Below the pieces are notes generated by a model. It made no database searches. It was not told the origin of the DNA and was given only the letters and a program-made list of their open reading frames with translations. A DNA stretch of 64,000 nt from JAMQPK01 sp035937795 (lineage in GTDB: Bacteria; Acidobacteriota; Vicinamibacteria; Vicinamibacterales; JAMQPK01), in contig DASZHO010000073.1 in assembly GCA_035937795.1 (NCBI GenBank), forward strand, positions 5,586 through 69,585, given 5' to 3'. Both the position numbers and the translations under genes were made by a program. Numbering within the stretch: position 1 is the first letter of the stretch; each line of letters starts with the position of its first letter. Below are positions 36,919 through 45,682 of the stretch, piece by piece.

Positions 36919-37181
36919 GGCCTTTCTGACGTACAATGAAGGATGTAAATCGCGCCGATGTGTCGTGCGCGTGGGAAGTGCCGCCAAGCCATTCAGCTCT
37001 CATCAGGCCGCGGCAGGGAGGACTCTCAATATGCCTAAACCCTCGGTGATTTGTCTGTAGCAGCACTACATGCGTGAGGTGTGGTGAGGACGAAGGGTGC
37101 CAAGACGCGCACCGTTCCGTCCTCGCCCACCTCCGCACCTTCGCACCTCCGTACGTCAGGGCCTCCGCGCCGTCGCACGTT
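36919..37181 (+). other. Longest gene-free gap (263 bases), possible leader of the mutase gene
   Basis: No tRNA, riboswitch or good promoter pair was recognised. It contains a TACAAT box at 36932 without a -35, a purine-rich GGCAGGGAGGA before a nine-codon ORF at 37031-37060 (MPKPSVICL), a short inverted repeat GTAG/CTAC just after it, and the octamer array. A regulatory leader is possible but unproven. Confidence 0.35.
37130..37177. repeat. 8-base tandem array just before the acyl-CoA mutase gene
   Basis: Six 8-base units: CCTCCGCA, CCTTCGCA, CCTCCGTA, CGTCAGGG, CCTCCGCG, CCGTCGCA. It ends four bases before the chosen ATG, so no standard ribosome-binding site is present there. Confidence 0.75.
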
Positions 37182-38786
37182 ATGAAAGAGCGCGACATTC
37201 CTTTCCAGACAATCTCCGGGCGTCCGATCGAGCGGCTTTACGGCCCTCAGTCGATTCCCGGTTTCGATTACGGCGCCGAGCTGGGCGACCCCGGCGAATT
37301 TCCGTTCACGCGCGGCATCCACCCGTCCGGCTACCGGGGCAAGCTGTGGACGATGCGCCAGTTTGCGGGCTACGGAACGCCGGAAGAGACGAATCGGCGG
37401 TACCGGGAGCTGTTGTCGGCGGGCGCCACAGGCTTGAGCGTGGCGTTCGATCTGCCCACGTTGATGGGCCGCGACCCGGACCACCCGCTGTCGCTGGGCG
37501 AAGTGGGGAAGTGCGGCGTGAACGTCACCTCGCTCGCCGACATGGAAACGCTCTTCGACGGCATCTCGCTCGCCGACATCACCACCTCGATGACGATCAA
37601 CTCGCCGGCGCCGATGATCTTTGCGATGTACCTGGTCGTGGCGGAGCGGCAAGGCGCCGACTGGCGCGCGATCTCCGGCACGATTCAGAATGACATCCTC
37701 AAGGAATTCATCGCGCAGAAGGAATACATCTATCCGCCGCGTCCGTCCATGCGGCTTGTCACCGACGTCTTCACGTTCTGCAGCCGGCAGGTCCCGCGGT
37801 GGAACACGATCTCGGTGAGCGGCTACCACATTCGCGAGGCCGGCGCGACGGCGGCGCAGGAGCTCGCCTTCACGCTTCGCGACGGCGTCGAGTACGTCCA
37901 GGCGGGCGTCGAGGCCGGGCTCCAGGTCGATGCGTTCGTACCGCGCATGTCGTTCTTCTTCAACGCGCACAGCGATTTCTTCGAGGAGATCGCGAAATAC
38001 CGCGCGGCCCGGCGTATCTGGGCGCGCGTGATGCAGGATCGATTCGGCGCCGGGGATGAGCGGTCGCTGAAGCTGCGCTTTCACAGCCAGACTGCCGGTG
38101 TGTCGCTCACCGCGCAGCAGCCGATGAACAACGTGATGCGCACGGCGCTGCAGGCGCTGTCGGCCGTGCTCGGCGGCACCAATTCGCTGCACACGAACTC
38201 GCTCGACGAAGCGCTGGCGCTGCCCACCGCCGCTGCCGCGACGCTGGCGCTGCGCACGCAGCAGATTCTTGCGTACGAGACCGGCGTCGCGGCGGCGGTC
38301 GACCCGTTGGGCGGCTCGTATTTTGTCGAGCGGCTCACTCGCGATCTGGAAGAGGAAAGCGCCGGGTACTTCAGAACCATCGACAACATGGGCGGCATGA
38401 TCGCCGCGATCGAGCGCGGTTACCCGCAGCGGGAAATCGCGGAAAGCGCGTATCGTTTCCAGCAAGACGTCGAGCGCAGGCGCCAGCTCATCGTCGGCGT
38501 GAACGAATTCATCGCGCCCGCGGGCGACGGCGAAGAGAGGGTACCGATTCTCCAGATCGATGAAGAGGCGGCAAACCGCCAACTGCGCAGAACCGAGCGG
38601 CTGCGCCGCGAGCGCGATGGTGACCAGGTGAAGCGCGCTTTGAGCGCGCTCTGCGAGGCCGCCGCGGGCACCGCGAACACGATGCCGGCGCTGCTCGATG
38701 CCGTTCGCGCCTACGCGACGATCGGGGAGATGTGCGACGCGCTCAGGGACGTGTGGGGGGAATACCAGGAACAGGCCATCATCTAG
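37182..38786 (+). CDS. Acyl-CoA mutase large subunit (methylmalonyl-CoA mutase family, isobutyryl-CoA mutase-like)
   Basis: Catalytic TIM-barrel subunit of a B12-dependent carbon-skeleton mutase. The 534-residue protein begins near MKERDIPFQTISGRPIERLY; an upstream open frame (start 37074) adds 36 residues encoded by the octamer array and is not family-like. Landmarks are MRQFAGYGTPEETN, GLSVAFDLPTLMGRD, SGTIQNDILKEFIAQKEYI, NTISVSGYHIREAGA and SLHTNSLDEALALPT. At the positions that fix the substrate in methylmalonyl-CoA mutase (Tyr and Arg), this protein has Phe (RQFAG) and Gln (AQKEY), the pair reported for isobutyryl-CoA mutase. The B12-binding domain is a separate downstream gene. Confidence 0.9.
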   Translation: MKERDIPFQTISGRPIERLYGPQSIPGFDYGAELGDPGEFPFTRGIHPSGYRGKLWTMRQFAGYGTPEETNRRYRELLSAGATGLSVAFDLPTLMGRDPDHPLSLGEVGKCGVNVTSLADMETLFDGISLADITTSMTINSPAPMIFAMYLVVAERQGADWRAISGTIQNDILKEFIAQKEYIYPPRPSMRLVTDVFTFCSRQVPRWNTISVSGYHIREAGATAAQELAFTLRDGVEYVQAGVEAGLQVDAFVPRMSFFFNAHSDFFEEIAKYRAARRIWARVMQDRFGAGDERSLKLRFHSQTAGVSLTAQQPMNNVMRTALQALSAVLGGTNSLHTNSLDEALALPTAAAATLALRTQQILAYETGVAAAVDPLGGSYFVERLTRDLEEESAGYFRTIDNMGGMIAAIERGYPQREIAESAYRFQQDVERRRQLIVGVNEFIAPAGDGEERVPILQIDEEAANRQLRRTERLRRERDGDQVKRALSALCEAAAGTANTMPALLDAVRAYATIGEMCDALRDVWGEYQEQAII

Positions 38787-38792
38787 TTTCAC

Positions 38793-39212
38793 ATGAGCCC
38801 TTCAATAATACGAGTCGTCATCGCGAAGCCCGGATTGGATGGGCACGATCGCGGGGCCAAGGTCATCGCGAGGGCGCTGCGCGATGCGGGCATGGAAGTG
38901 ATCTATACAGGCCTCAGGCAGACGCCCGAGCAAATCGTCGCCGCGGCGCTGCAGGAAGACGCCGACGTGATCGGGCTGTCGATTCTTTCCGGGGCCCACA
39001 ATTCGATTTGCCCGCGGTTGATGGAGCTGCTGCGTGAAAAGGGCCTGGACGACGTGCTTGTCGTCCTGGGCGGCATCATCCCGGACGCCGACCTGCCGGG
39101 GCTGAAAGCGCTCGGCGTGTCGGCCGTCTTCCGGCCGGGCACCTCGATGCAGGAAATCATCGATTTCATCCGCCGCGAAACGGCCGCCAAGGCCGGTGCC
39201 CCCGGCCGTTAA
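38793..39212 (+). CDS. Acyl-CoA mutase small subunit, B12-binding
   Basis: A 139-residue Rossmann-type cobalamin-binding protein. It has the base-off/His-on signature in KPGLDGHDRGAKVIARAL (DxHxxG), SILSGAH and VLGGIIPDADL. It starts six bases after the large-subunit stop and together they match the two-gene layout of isobutyryl-CoA mutase and of split methylmalonyl-CoA mutases. No MeaB/ArgK GTPase chaperone or epimerase is in the window. The stop codon is followed by a 15-base tandem repeat. Confidence 0.93.
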   Translation: MSPSIIRVVIAKPGLDGHDRGAKVIARALRDAGMEVIYTGLRQTPEQIVAAALQEDADVIGLSILSGAHNSICPRLMELLREKGLDDVLVVLGGIIPDADLPGLKALGVSAVFRPGTSMQEIIDFIRRETAAKAGAPGR

Positions 39213-39252
39213 GACCGCGGCCGTTAAGACCCCGGCCGTTAAGGCCGCGGCC
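39202..39252. repeat. 15-base tandem repeat over the mutase small-subunit stop codon
   Basis: About 3.4 copies of a 15-base unit (CCGGCCGTTAAGACC, GCGGCCGTTAAGACC, CCGGCCGTTAAGGCC, GCGGCC). The stop TAA lies in the first copy and each full copy repeats it. Confidence 0.9.
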
Positions 39253-39297
39253 TCCTGGGGCCGATACACTCAAAGATAATGCTCGGTAACCTGGGTC

Positions 39298-40632
39298 ATG
39301 ACGCATAAGCTCTTGCTGGCAGATGACAGTGTCACCATCCAGCGCGTCATCGAGCTCACGTTCGCCGACGAGGACGTCGAGGTCATCACCGTGGGCGATG
39401 GGCAACTGGCCATCGACCGTCTTGACTCCGACCCTCCCGACATCGTGCTGGCTGATGTCGACATGCCGAAGCGCGATGGTTACGAAGTTGCAGCGTATGT
39501 AAAAAGCCGGCCGAAGCTGGCCCACATTCCAGTGGTCCTGCTGACCGGCGCATTTGAGCCGATCGATCAAGCCCGCGCCTTGCAGGCGGGCTCGACCGAG
39601 GTGCTGGCGAAGCCTTTCGAGCCACAAATGGTCATCAACCGAGTAAAGCAGCTGCTGAGCAAAAAGCGGGAAGCCGAGCCTCCGCAGGGAGTGGCGACGC
39701 CACCATTGCGGCCGCCGGCCGCGCCGCGCCCCCCTGCGCGCAGCAGCATGGCGATGAACGATGAGCACGCCACGCAGCAGGATCAGCCGGCGCGATCGGA
39801 GCCTGGGGAGACCACGCAGGCGCCTGTCTCGCTCGATGATTATTTCGACAAGCTCGACGCGGCGTTCTCGAACCTGCAGCCGGGTGCGCCGGCGATCGTT
39901 GTGGATACGATGCGCGCCGAAGACTGGATCGACACGCTGCCCGCGCCCGTTCAAGCGCCGCCGCCTGCGCGCCCTGCACCGTCGGCGCCGGTGCCTCCGG
40001 CAGCGCCGGTGCGCTCGACCCTGAATCCATCGGCCGCGGCGGTTGCGGCGCCGGGGCGCCCGGCCGTGAATCCACCGGCCACGGCGGTTGCGCCATCGGG
40101 GCGCCCGGCCGCGAATCCGCCGGCCACCGCGGTTGCGCCATCGGGGCGCCCGATGCCCTCACCGCCCGTGGGGGCTCCGCCTCCGGCGCCTCCGCTCCAG
40201 CGTCGGGAAGCGATCACGCCGCCGCCCAGTCCTCCCTCCGTCAACCCGGCATGGGCGCCGCCGAATACGGCAGCGGCAGCCGCGCCTCCGGCTGCGCCTC
40301 GGCCGCTGTCGCCTCCACCACCACCGCAGACAGCGCCTTCGCCGGTTCTGGCCAGAGCTGCACCTGGTGTTCCGCCCGCCGCCGCACCTCCGCCTGCAGC
40401 CGCTCGGATCGCTTTGAATCCGTTGGCGGAGTTGTCCGCGGTCAAAGCCGACGCGCCGCTTCGTCCCGCTGCCCCCGCCATCACCGACGAGATGATCGAG
40501 GAGGTCGTCTCACGCGTCCTGCAGCGCCTCAGCGATCAAGTCATTCGCGAGACGGTGGCCCAGATCGTGTCGAAGACCGCAGAACGGCTGGTCGAGGACG
40601 AAATTCAGCGGATCAAGAACGAAGCACAGTAG
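39298..40632 (+). CDS. Response-regulator (REC) protein with a long Pro/Ala-rich linker
   Basis: A 444-residue protein. Residues 1-120 are a receiver domain: LLADDSVTIQRVIE with the acidic pair, phosphoacceptor Asp in VLADVDMPKRDGYE near 53, and conserved Lys in LAKPFEP. Residues about 135-380 are Pro/Ala-rich and hydrophilic, including three 15-residue repeats. The last 60 residues are an amphipathic helix (IEEVVSRVLQRLSDQVIRETV and on) that could dimerise or dock on a partner. No DNA-binding or enzymatic output is visible, and no histidine kinase is near. The layout resembles gliding-motility and polarity REC proteins of myxobacteria, which is a guess. Confidence 0.85.
   Translation: MTHKLLLADDSVTIQRVIELTFADEDVEVITVGDGQLAIDRLDSDPPDIVLADVDMPKRDGYEVAAYVKSRPKLAHIPVVLLTGAFEPIDQARALQAGSTEVLAKPFEPQMVINRVKQLLSKKREAEPPQGVATPPLRPPAAPRPPARSSMAMNDEHATQQDQPARSEPGETTQAPVSLDDYFDKLDAAFSNLQPGAPAIVVDTMRAEDWIDTLPAPVQAPPPARPAPSAPVPPAAPVRSTLNPSAAAVAAPGRPAVNPPATAVAPSGRPAANPPATAVAPSGRPMPSPPVGAPPPAPPLQRREAITPPPSPPSVNPAWAPPNTAAAAAPPAAPRPLSPPPPPQTAPSPVLARAAPGVPPAAAPPPAAARIALNPLAELSAVKADAPLRPAAPAITDEMIEEVVSRVLQRLSDQVIRETVAQIVSKTAERLVEDEIQRIKNEAQ
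40024..40158 (+). repeat. 45-base minisatellite in the REC gene
   Basis: Three 45-base units (40024-40068, 40069-40113, 40114-40158) encode NPSAAAVAAPGRPAV, NPPATAVAPSGRPAA and NPPATAVAPSGRPMP. Confidence 0.9.
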
Positions 40633-40687
40633 TTCCTGCGCTCCGGTGTTTGCAGCAAGGTCCTCTGCGCAAGTACCATGGACGGCA

Positions 40688-43264
40688 ATGTCCGCGACAA
40701 AAACCATCGCCGTTCCAGAGAAGCCCGCGCTCGAGGGTCTCGAGCTGAAGTGGCAGGCGCGCTGGGAGGCCGACGGCACTTACCGGTTCGATCGAACGCG
40801 ATCGCGCGCTGATATTTACTCCATCGACACGCCGCCGCCCACGGTCAGCGGATCGCTGCACGTCGGGCATGTGTTTTCGTACACCCACACCGACGTCATC
40901 GCGCGCTTCCAGCGCATGCGCGGGAAGGCCGTGTTCTATCCGATGGGCTGGGACGACAACGGCCTGCCCACCGAGCGCCGCGTGCAGAATTTCTACGGCG
41001 TGCGCTGCGATCCGTCGCTGCCGTACGATCCGGCGTTCCATCCGCCGGAGAAGCCCGCGAAAGACCCGATTTCCATTTCGCGCCCCAACTTCATCGAGCT
41101 CTGCGAGCGTCTCACGAAAGAGGACGAGAAAGCGTTCGAGCGTCTGTGGCGATATCTCGGGTTGTCGGTCGACTGGTCGATGACCTACGCGACGATCGAC
41201 AAGCGGGCGCAGCGTATCTCGCAAATCGGCTTTCTCCATTCGCTGGAGCGCGGCATCGCGTATCAGCTCGAGGCGCCGACATTATGGGACGTTGATTTCC
41301 GGACCGCCGTGGCGCAGGCCGAGCTCGAAGATCGGGAGCGCGACGCCGCCTATCACCGTTTACGCTTCGATCGGCCAGGGAGCGGCGCCGTCGAGATAGA
41401 AACGACGCGTCCGGAGTTGCTGCCCGCCTGTGTGGCGCTCGTCGCGCATCCGGCCGACGACCGATACAAACCGCTGTTCGGGCACTACGTGCTGACGCCG
41501 CTGTTCCGAGCGAAAGTGCCGGTGCTCGCGCACGAATTGGCGGATCCCGAAAAAGGCAGCGGCATCGCGATGATTTGCACGTTCGGCGACATCACCGACG
41601 TCACCTGGTGGCGCGAGTTGAGCCTGCCGGTGCGCGCGATCATCCAGCCGAATGGCACGCTGAAGCCAATCACGTGGGGCCAGCAGGGGTGGGAGTCGGA
41701 GGATTCCGCGGCGGCGCAGAGATCGTACGACGAGCTGGCCGGACAGTCCGTGACCAAAGCCCGCGCGCGCATCGTCGAAATGCTGCGCGAGGACGGCTCG
41801 CTCATCGGAGAACCGCGCCCCATCAAGCACAACGTGAAGTTCTTCGAGAAGGGCGACAGGCCGCTCGAGATTGTGACGAGCCGCCAGTGGTTCATCAAGA
41901 CGATGGAGTTTCGATCGGCGCTCGTCGAGCGCGGCCGTCAGTTGAAATGGCATCCCGAGTACATGCGCACGCGGTACGAAAACTGGGTGAACGGGTTGAA
42001 CGGGGATTGGTGCATCAGCCGGCAGCGCTTCTTCGGCGTGCCGTTCCCGGTGTGGTATCGGCTCGATAAAGACGGGCAGCGCGATTACAGTCAGCCGATC
42101 GTTCCCGACGAGGCGCGGCTGCCGATCGATCCGTCGACGGATGTCCCGGATGGCTTCACCGCAGCTCAGCGCGACAAGCCCTGCGGATTCGGCGGCGACG
42201 TCGACGTGATGGACACGTGGGCCACTTCGTCGCTGACGCCGCAAATTTCCGCTCGCTGGCGGGAAGACGACGATCTGTTTCCTCGCGTGTTCCCGATGGA
42301 CCTGCGGCCGCAAGCCCACGACATCATTCGCACGTGGCTGTTTTCCACCGTACTGCGATCGCACTTCGAGCACGACAGCCTGCCGTGGATGCACACCGCC
42401 ATTTCCGGATTTGTCACCGATCCGGATCGGAAAAAGATGTCCAAATCGAAGGGCAACGCCGTCACGCCCTTCGCGCTGCTGGAAGAGCACGGATCGGACG
42501 GCGTGCGCTACTGGGCCGCCGGCGGCCGTCCCGGCGCGGACACGGTCTTCGATCCTGGACAGATGCGCGTGGGGCGCCGTCTTGCGATCAAGCTGCTGAA
42601 CGCATCGAAATTCGTGCTCGCCAAGCCGGAGCCGGTGGGTCGCATCACCGAGGTCGCCGATCGCGGCATGCTGACGAGGCTGGCTGAAGTCGTGAAGGCG
42701 GCGACCGAATCGTTCGCCGAATACGACTACACACCCGCGCTCGAGCGTTCGGAAAGTTTTTTCTGGTTTTTCTGCGACGACTACCTCGAGCTGATCAAAG
42801 CCCGGCGGTACGGCGACCACGGAGCCGCGGGGGCGGCGTCGGCCAACAGCGCCTTGTTGCTCGCCCTGGATGCGATGCTGCGTCTGTTTGCGCCGTTTCT
42901 TCCGTTTGTGACGGAGGAGGTGTGGTCGTGGTGGAAGGACGGTTCAGTTCATCGCGCCGAATGGCCGGCCGCAGGCGAGTTGCTCGAGCCGATTGGCGGG
43001 GAGGACCGGCGCGCCGCCGAAGCGCTGCTAGAAGGCTGCCGGGTGCTGGGCGAGGTCCGCAAGAAAAAGTCCGAAGAGAAAAAGCCATTGCGCACGCCGG
43101 TGGTCAGCGCCATCATCCGCGCTCCGCGGCATAATCTGGACCTGCTCGACCTGGTGTGGCGCGATGTCGCTGCGTCTGGCGCGTTTCAAGCGGCGCCGCG
43201 CATGGAAGAATCCAGCACGTTTGAAGGCGTCTATGAGCTTGGCGAGCCGGAAACTCGAGCCTAG
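40688..43264 (+). CDS. valS: Valyl-tRNA synthetase
   Basis: Class I synthetase with an editing domain. The 858-residue protein has the HIGH-type motif SGSLHVGHVFSYTHTD near residue 48 and KMSKSKGN near 580, with a CP1 editing domain in between (IETTRPELLPACVAL near 239). The form SGSLHVGHVFSYTHTD is, as I recall, typical of the archaeal-like ValRS type found in some bacteria, not of the E. coli type; the long C-terminal coiled coil is short or absent. The ATG at 40688 is preferred to a GTG at 40646. The end overlaps nadC by 32 bases. Confidence 0.93.
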   Translation: MSATKTIAVPEKPALEGLELKWQARWEADGTYRFDRTRSRADIYSIDTPPPTVSGSLHVGHVFSYTHTDVIARFQRMRGKAVFYPMGWDDNGLPTERRVQNFYGVRCDPSLPYDPAFHPPEKPAKDPISISRPNFIELCERLTKEDEKAFERLWRYLGLSVDWSMTYATIDKRAQRISQIGFLHSLERGIAYQLEAPTLWDVDFRTAVAQAELEDRERDAAYHRLRFDRPGSGAVEIETTRPELLPACVALVAHPADDRYKPLFGHYVLTPLFRAKVPVLAHELADPEKGSGIAMICTFGDITDVTWWRELSLPVRAIIQPNGTLKPITWGQQGWESEDSAAAQRSYDELAGQSVTKARARIVEMLREDGSLIGEPRPIKHNVKFFEKGDRPLEIVTSRQWFIKTMEFRSALVERGRQLKWHPEYMRTRYENWVNGLNGDWCISRQRFFGVPFPVWYRLDKDGQRDYSQPIVPDEARLPIDPSTDVPDGFTAAQRDKPCGFGGDVDVMDTWATSSLTPQISARWREDDDLFPRVFPMDLRPQAHDIIRTWLFSTVLRSHFEHDSLPWMHTAISGFVTDPDRKKMSKSKGNAVTPFALLEEHGSDGVRYWAAGGRPGADTVFDPGQMRVGRRLAIKLLNASKFVLAKPEPVGRITEVADRGMLTRLAEVVKAATESFAEYDYTPALERSESFFWFFCDDYLELIKARRYGDHGAAGAASANSALLLALDAMLRLFAPFLPFVTEEVWSWWKDGSVHRAEWPAAGELLEPIGGEDRRAAEALLEGCRVLGEVRKKKSEEKKPLRTPVVSAIIRAPRHNLDLLDLVWRDVAASGAFQAAPRMEESSTFEGVYELGEPETRA

Positions 43265-44084
43265 CGCCTACCGCGAGCTCGTTCGCCGCGCGCTCGCCGA
43301 AGATCTGGGTAAAGGCGACGTCACCACCAATGCCATCGTCGGACAGAACGACCGCGCTCGCGGGCGGTTTGTCGCGAAATCGCCGTGCACCGTTGCGGGC
43401 ATTGACATTGCGGTCGAGACCTTTTTCCAGCTCGATCCGGACGTGAAAGCAGAGTTTCGCGTGAACGATGGCGACGAGTGCCCCGAAGGGGCCGTCATCG
43501 GCGAGGTGGCCGGCAGCGCCAGAGCGCTTCTGTCGGGCGAGAGGACCGCCCTGAACTTTCTACAGCACCTGTCGGGGATCGCCACGCTCTCCCGTCGTTT
43601 CGTCCGCGCGGCGGGTGGAGCGATCACGGTCCTCGACACGCGGAAAACGCTGCCGACGTTTCGAGCGCTGGAAAAATATGCCGTGCGCGTCGGCGGCGCC
43701 ACCAATCACCGTATGTCACTCGATGATGGAGTGCTCATCAAGGACAATCACATCGGCCTTGCGATGAGCATTGCGGGCGCCGTCGCGCAGACGCGCGCGT
43801 TCGGGTCGAAGCTGCCCGTGGAAGTCGAGGTCGAAACGCTGGATGAGGTCGACGCCGCGCTCGAGGCTCGCGCCGACATCCTGTTGCTCGACAATATGTC
43901 GCTCGACGACGTTCGTGAGGCAGTGCGCCGAAGCAAGGGACGCGCAAAAACCGAGATATCCGGCGGCGTCACGCTCGACCGGATGCCGCTTCTCGCCGCG
44001 ACCGGCGCCGACTATGTGTCTGTTGGCGCCCTGACGCACTCCGCACCCGCTTCTGACATCAGCTTTGACATTGAGCCTGCCTGA
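43233..44084 (+). CDS. nadC: Nicotinate-nucleotide pyrophosphorylase (carboxylating)
   Basis: Converts quinolinate and PRPP to nicotinate mononucleotide, CO2 and pyrophosphate in NAD synthesis. The 283 residues show AEDLGKGDVTTNAIV near residue 22, ERTALNFLQHLSGIAT near 97, LDTRKTLPTFRALEKYAV, NHRMSLDDGVLIKDNH and VEVEVETLDE near 196, with DNMSLDDVREAV. All substrate-binding basic residues of the motifs are present. Starts within valS, so translation is probably coupled. nadA and nadB are not in view. Confidence 0.96.
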   Translation: MSLASRKLEPSAYRELVRRALAEDLGKGDVTTNAIVGQNDRARGRFVAKSPCTVAGIDIAVETFFQLDPDVKAEFRVNDGDECPEGAVIGEVAGSARALLSGERTALNFLQHLSGIATLSRRFVRAAGGAITVLDTRKTLPTFRALEKYAVRVGGATNHRMSLDDGVLIKDNHIGLAMSIAGAVAQTRAFGSKLPVEVEVETLDEVDAALEARADILLLDNMSLDDVREAVRRSKGRAKTEISGGVTLDRMPLLAATGADYVSVGALTHSAPASDISFDIEPA

Positions 44085-44889
44085 GAATCTGCTCGCCTCA
44101 CGCGACGTCCCTGACGACGTGCGCAGCGGGCTTTCCCGAGTCCGGTCCAGGTTGAACACCGTCGCGCGCCGCATCTATTGGCTGGAGACCGCCGGTTCCA
44201 CCAACGATGTCGCGGCACGCCTCGCCGGCGCAGGCGCCGAGGAGGGAACCGTCGTCGTTGCCGAGACGCAGACCGCTGGACGCGGCCGGATGGGGCGAGT
44301 GTGGCACTCGCCTCCCGGCGCCGGGCTTTATGTGTCGATCGTGTTGACACCCCCGCACACCCCCGCAGCGGCGTTGCTCACGCTCGGCGCCGGAGTCGCC
44401 CTGGCAGAGGGGGTCCAGGCTGCCACCGGACTCGGGGCGGAAATCAAATGGCCGAACGATCTGATCGTGGCCGGGCGCAAGCTGGCTGGAATTCTGGCCG
44501 AGTCGGCGGCGCAGGGCGGAGCCTTGCAGTTCATCGTGCTCGGGTTCGGGTTGAACCTGCGTCCGGCGGCGTATCCGCCCGAGCTCGCACAGCGCGTGAC
44601 CTCCATTGAAGCAGAAACGAACAGGCCCGCCGACCGTGCCGTCATTCTTGCCGAGATTCTTGCGGCCATCGCGGAGAGGTATGCCGACCTCGGCCAGGGA
44701 AGGTTCGATGTTATTCTGGGCGCCTGGCGCGAACGCGCCCGGTCTCTGCGGGGCTCGGCCGTGGAGTGGGACTCCGGCGGAGCGGTGATGCGCGGCCGGG
44801 CAGAGGATATCGACGACACGGGCGCGCTGCTCGTCCGCGCCGGCGGCAGCGTTCACAGACTGGTCGCAGGAGAAGTGAGGTGGGGGTAA
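44065..44889 (+). CDS. birA: Biotin--[acetyl-CoA-carboxylase] ligase (BirA, no DNA-binding domain)
   Basis: Attaches biotin to the carboxyl carrier protein of biotin enzymes. The 274-residue protein has the catalytic motif TQTAGRGRMGRVWHSPPG near residue 71, KWPNDLIVAGRKLAGIL near 130 and a C-terminal SH3-like domain (RGRAEDIDDTGALLV). The N-terminal helix-turn-helix of E. coli BirA is absent, so it should not act as a repressor. The start is TTG and overlaps nadC by 20 bases. The pair birA-coaX is a common gene order. Confidence 0.93.
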   Translation: MTLSLPENLLASRDVPDDVRSGLSRVRSRLNTVARRIYWLETAGSTNDVAARLAGAGAEEGTVVVAETQTAGRGRMGRVWHSPPGAGLYVSIVLTPPHTPAAALLTLGAGVALAEGVQAATGLGAEIKWPNDLIVAGRKLAGILAESAAQGGALQFIVLGFGLNLRPAAYPPELAQRVTSIEAETNRPADRAVILAEILAAIAERYADLGQGRFDVILGAWRERARSLRGSAVEWDSGGAVMRGRAEDIDDTGALLVRAGGSVHRLVAGEVRWG

Positions 44890-44893
44890 TGGC

Positions 44894-45682
44894 ATGCTCC
44901 TAGCCATCGACGTCGGCAACACGAATATCGTGCTCGGCGTTTTCGAGCGGGCCGCCCTCATCGAAAGCTGGCGCCTGGCGACGCTTCGCGAGCGGACCTC
45001 CGACGAAATCGGGATCTGGGTGTCGCAGCTGTTCGAGCATCGCGCGCTCGACCCCGGCGCCATCGACGGCATCGTCCTCAGCTCCGTCGTGCCGCCGCTG
45101 ACGGGCACCATCATGACGATGTCGCAGCGGTACTTCGGATTGACGCCGTTGAATATCGACAGCAGCGTCGATACAGGGATGCCGCTCCTCTACGAGCATC
45201 CCGCTGAGATCGGCGCCGACCGTATCGTCAATGCGGTGGCCGCCTATCAAATTTATGGCCGCGATCGACACGTGCCGCTGATCGTTGTGGATTTTGGAAC
45301 GGCGACCACCTTTGACGCGGTGTCGTCCAAGGGAGAATATCTCGGCGGCGTGATTTGCCCGGGGATACAGATCTCCGCCGACGCGCTGTTTCAGCGCGCC
45401 GCCCGGCTGCCGAGGGTCGACGTCCGCAAACCGTGCGACGTGATCGGCCGCTCGACCGTCGGCGCGATGGAATCCGGCCTCTATTACGGGTACGTGGGCC
45501 TTGTCGACGGCCTGGTGCGTCGAATCAAACGCGAGCTTGGCGAGCATACCTTCTGCGTGGCCACCGGTGGACTGGCGGACGTTATCTCTCCTGAAGTACC
45601 GCTCATCGAGCACGTCGATCCCAATCTCACGCTGCAGGGACTGCGGATGATCTGGGAACGGAATCGCCCGACCGTGCCGTGA
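44894..45682 (+). CDS. coaX: Type III pantothenate kinase
   Basis: First step of coenzyme A synthesis, ATP-dependent phosphorylation of pantothenate; the type III form is not inhibited by CoA. The 262 residues of the acetate/sugar-kinase fold show MLLAIDVGNTNIVLGVFE at the start, HPAEIGADRIVNAVAAYQIY near 100 and IVVDFGTATTFDAV near 126. Length is normal. Close to birA upstream and overlapping the next gene by four bases (GTGA). Confidence 0.97.
   Translation: MLLAIDVGNTNIVLGVFERAALIESWRLATLRERTSDEIGIWVSQLFEHRALDPGAIDGIVLSSVVPPLTGTIMTMSQRYFGLTPLNIDSSVDTGMPLLYEHPAEIGADRIVNAVAAYQIYGRDRHVPLIVVDFGTATTFDAVSSKGEYLGGVICPGIQISADALFQRAARLPRVDVRKPCDVIGRSTVGAMESGLYYGYVGLVDGLVRRIKRELGEHTFCVATGGLADVISPEVPLIEHVDPNLTLQGLRMIWERNRPTVP

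Noticed and set aside
37074..37181. Earlier start of the acyl-CoA mutase large subunit
   Set aside because: The 36 extra residues are encoded partly by an octamer array and have no counterpart in the family; ATG 37182 gives the expected N-terminus.
36919..37181. Cobalamin riboswitch before the B12-dependent mutase
   Set aside because: I looked for the B12 box and the conserved GCCACTG-type elements and found neither.
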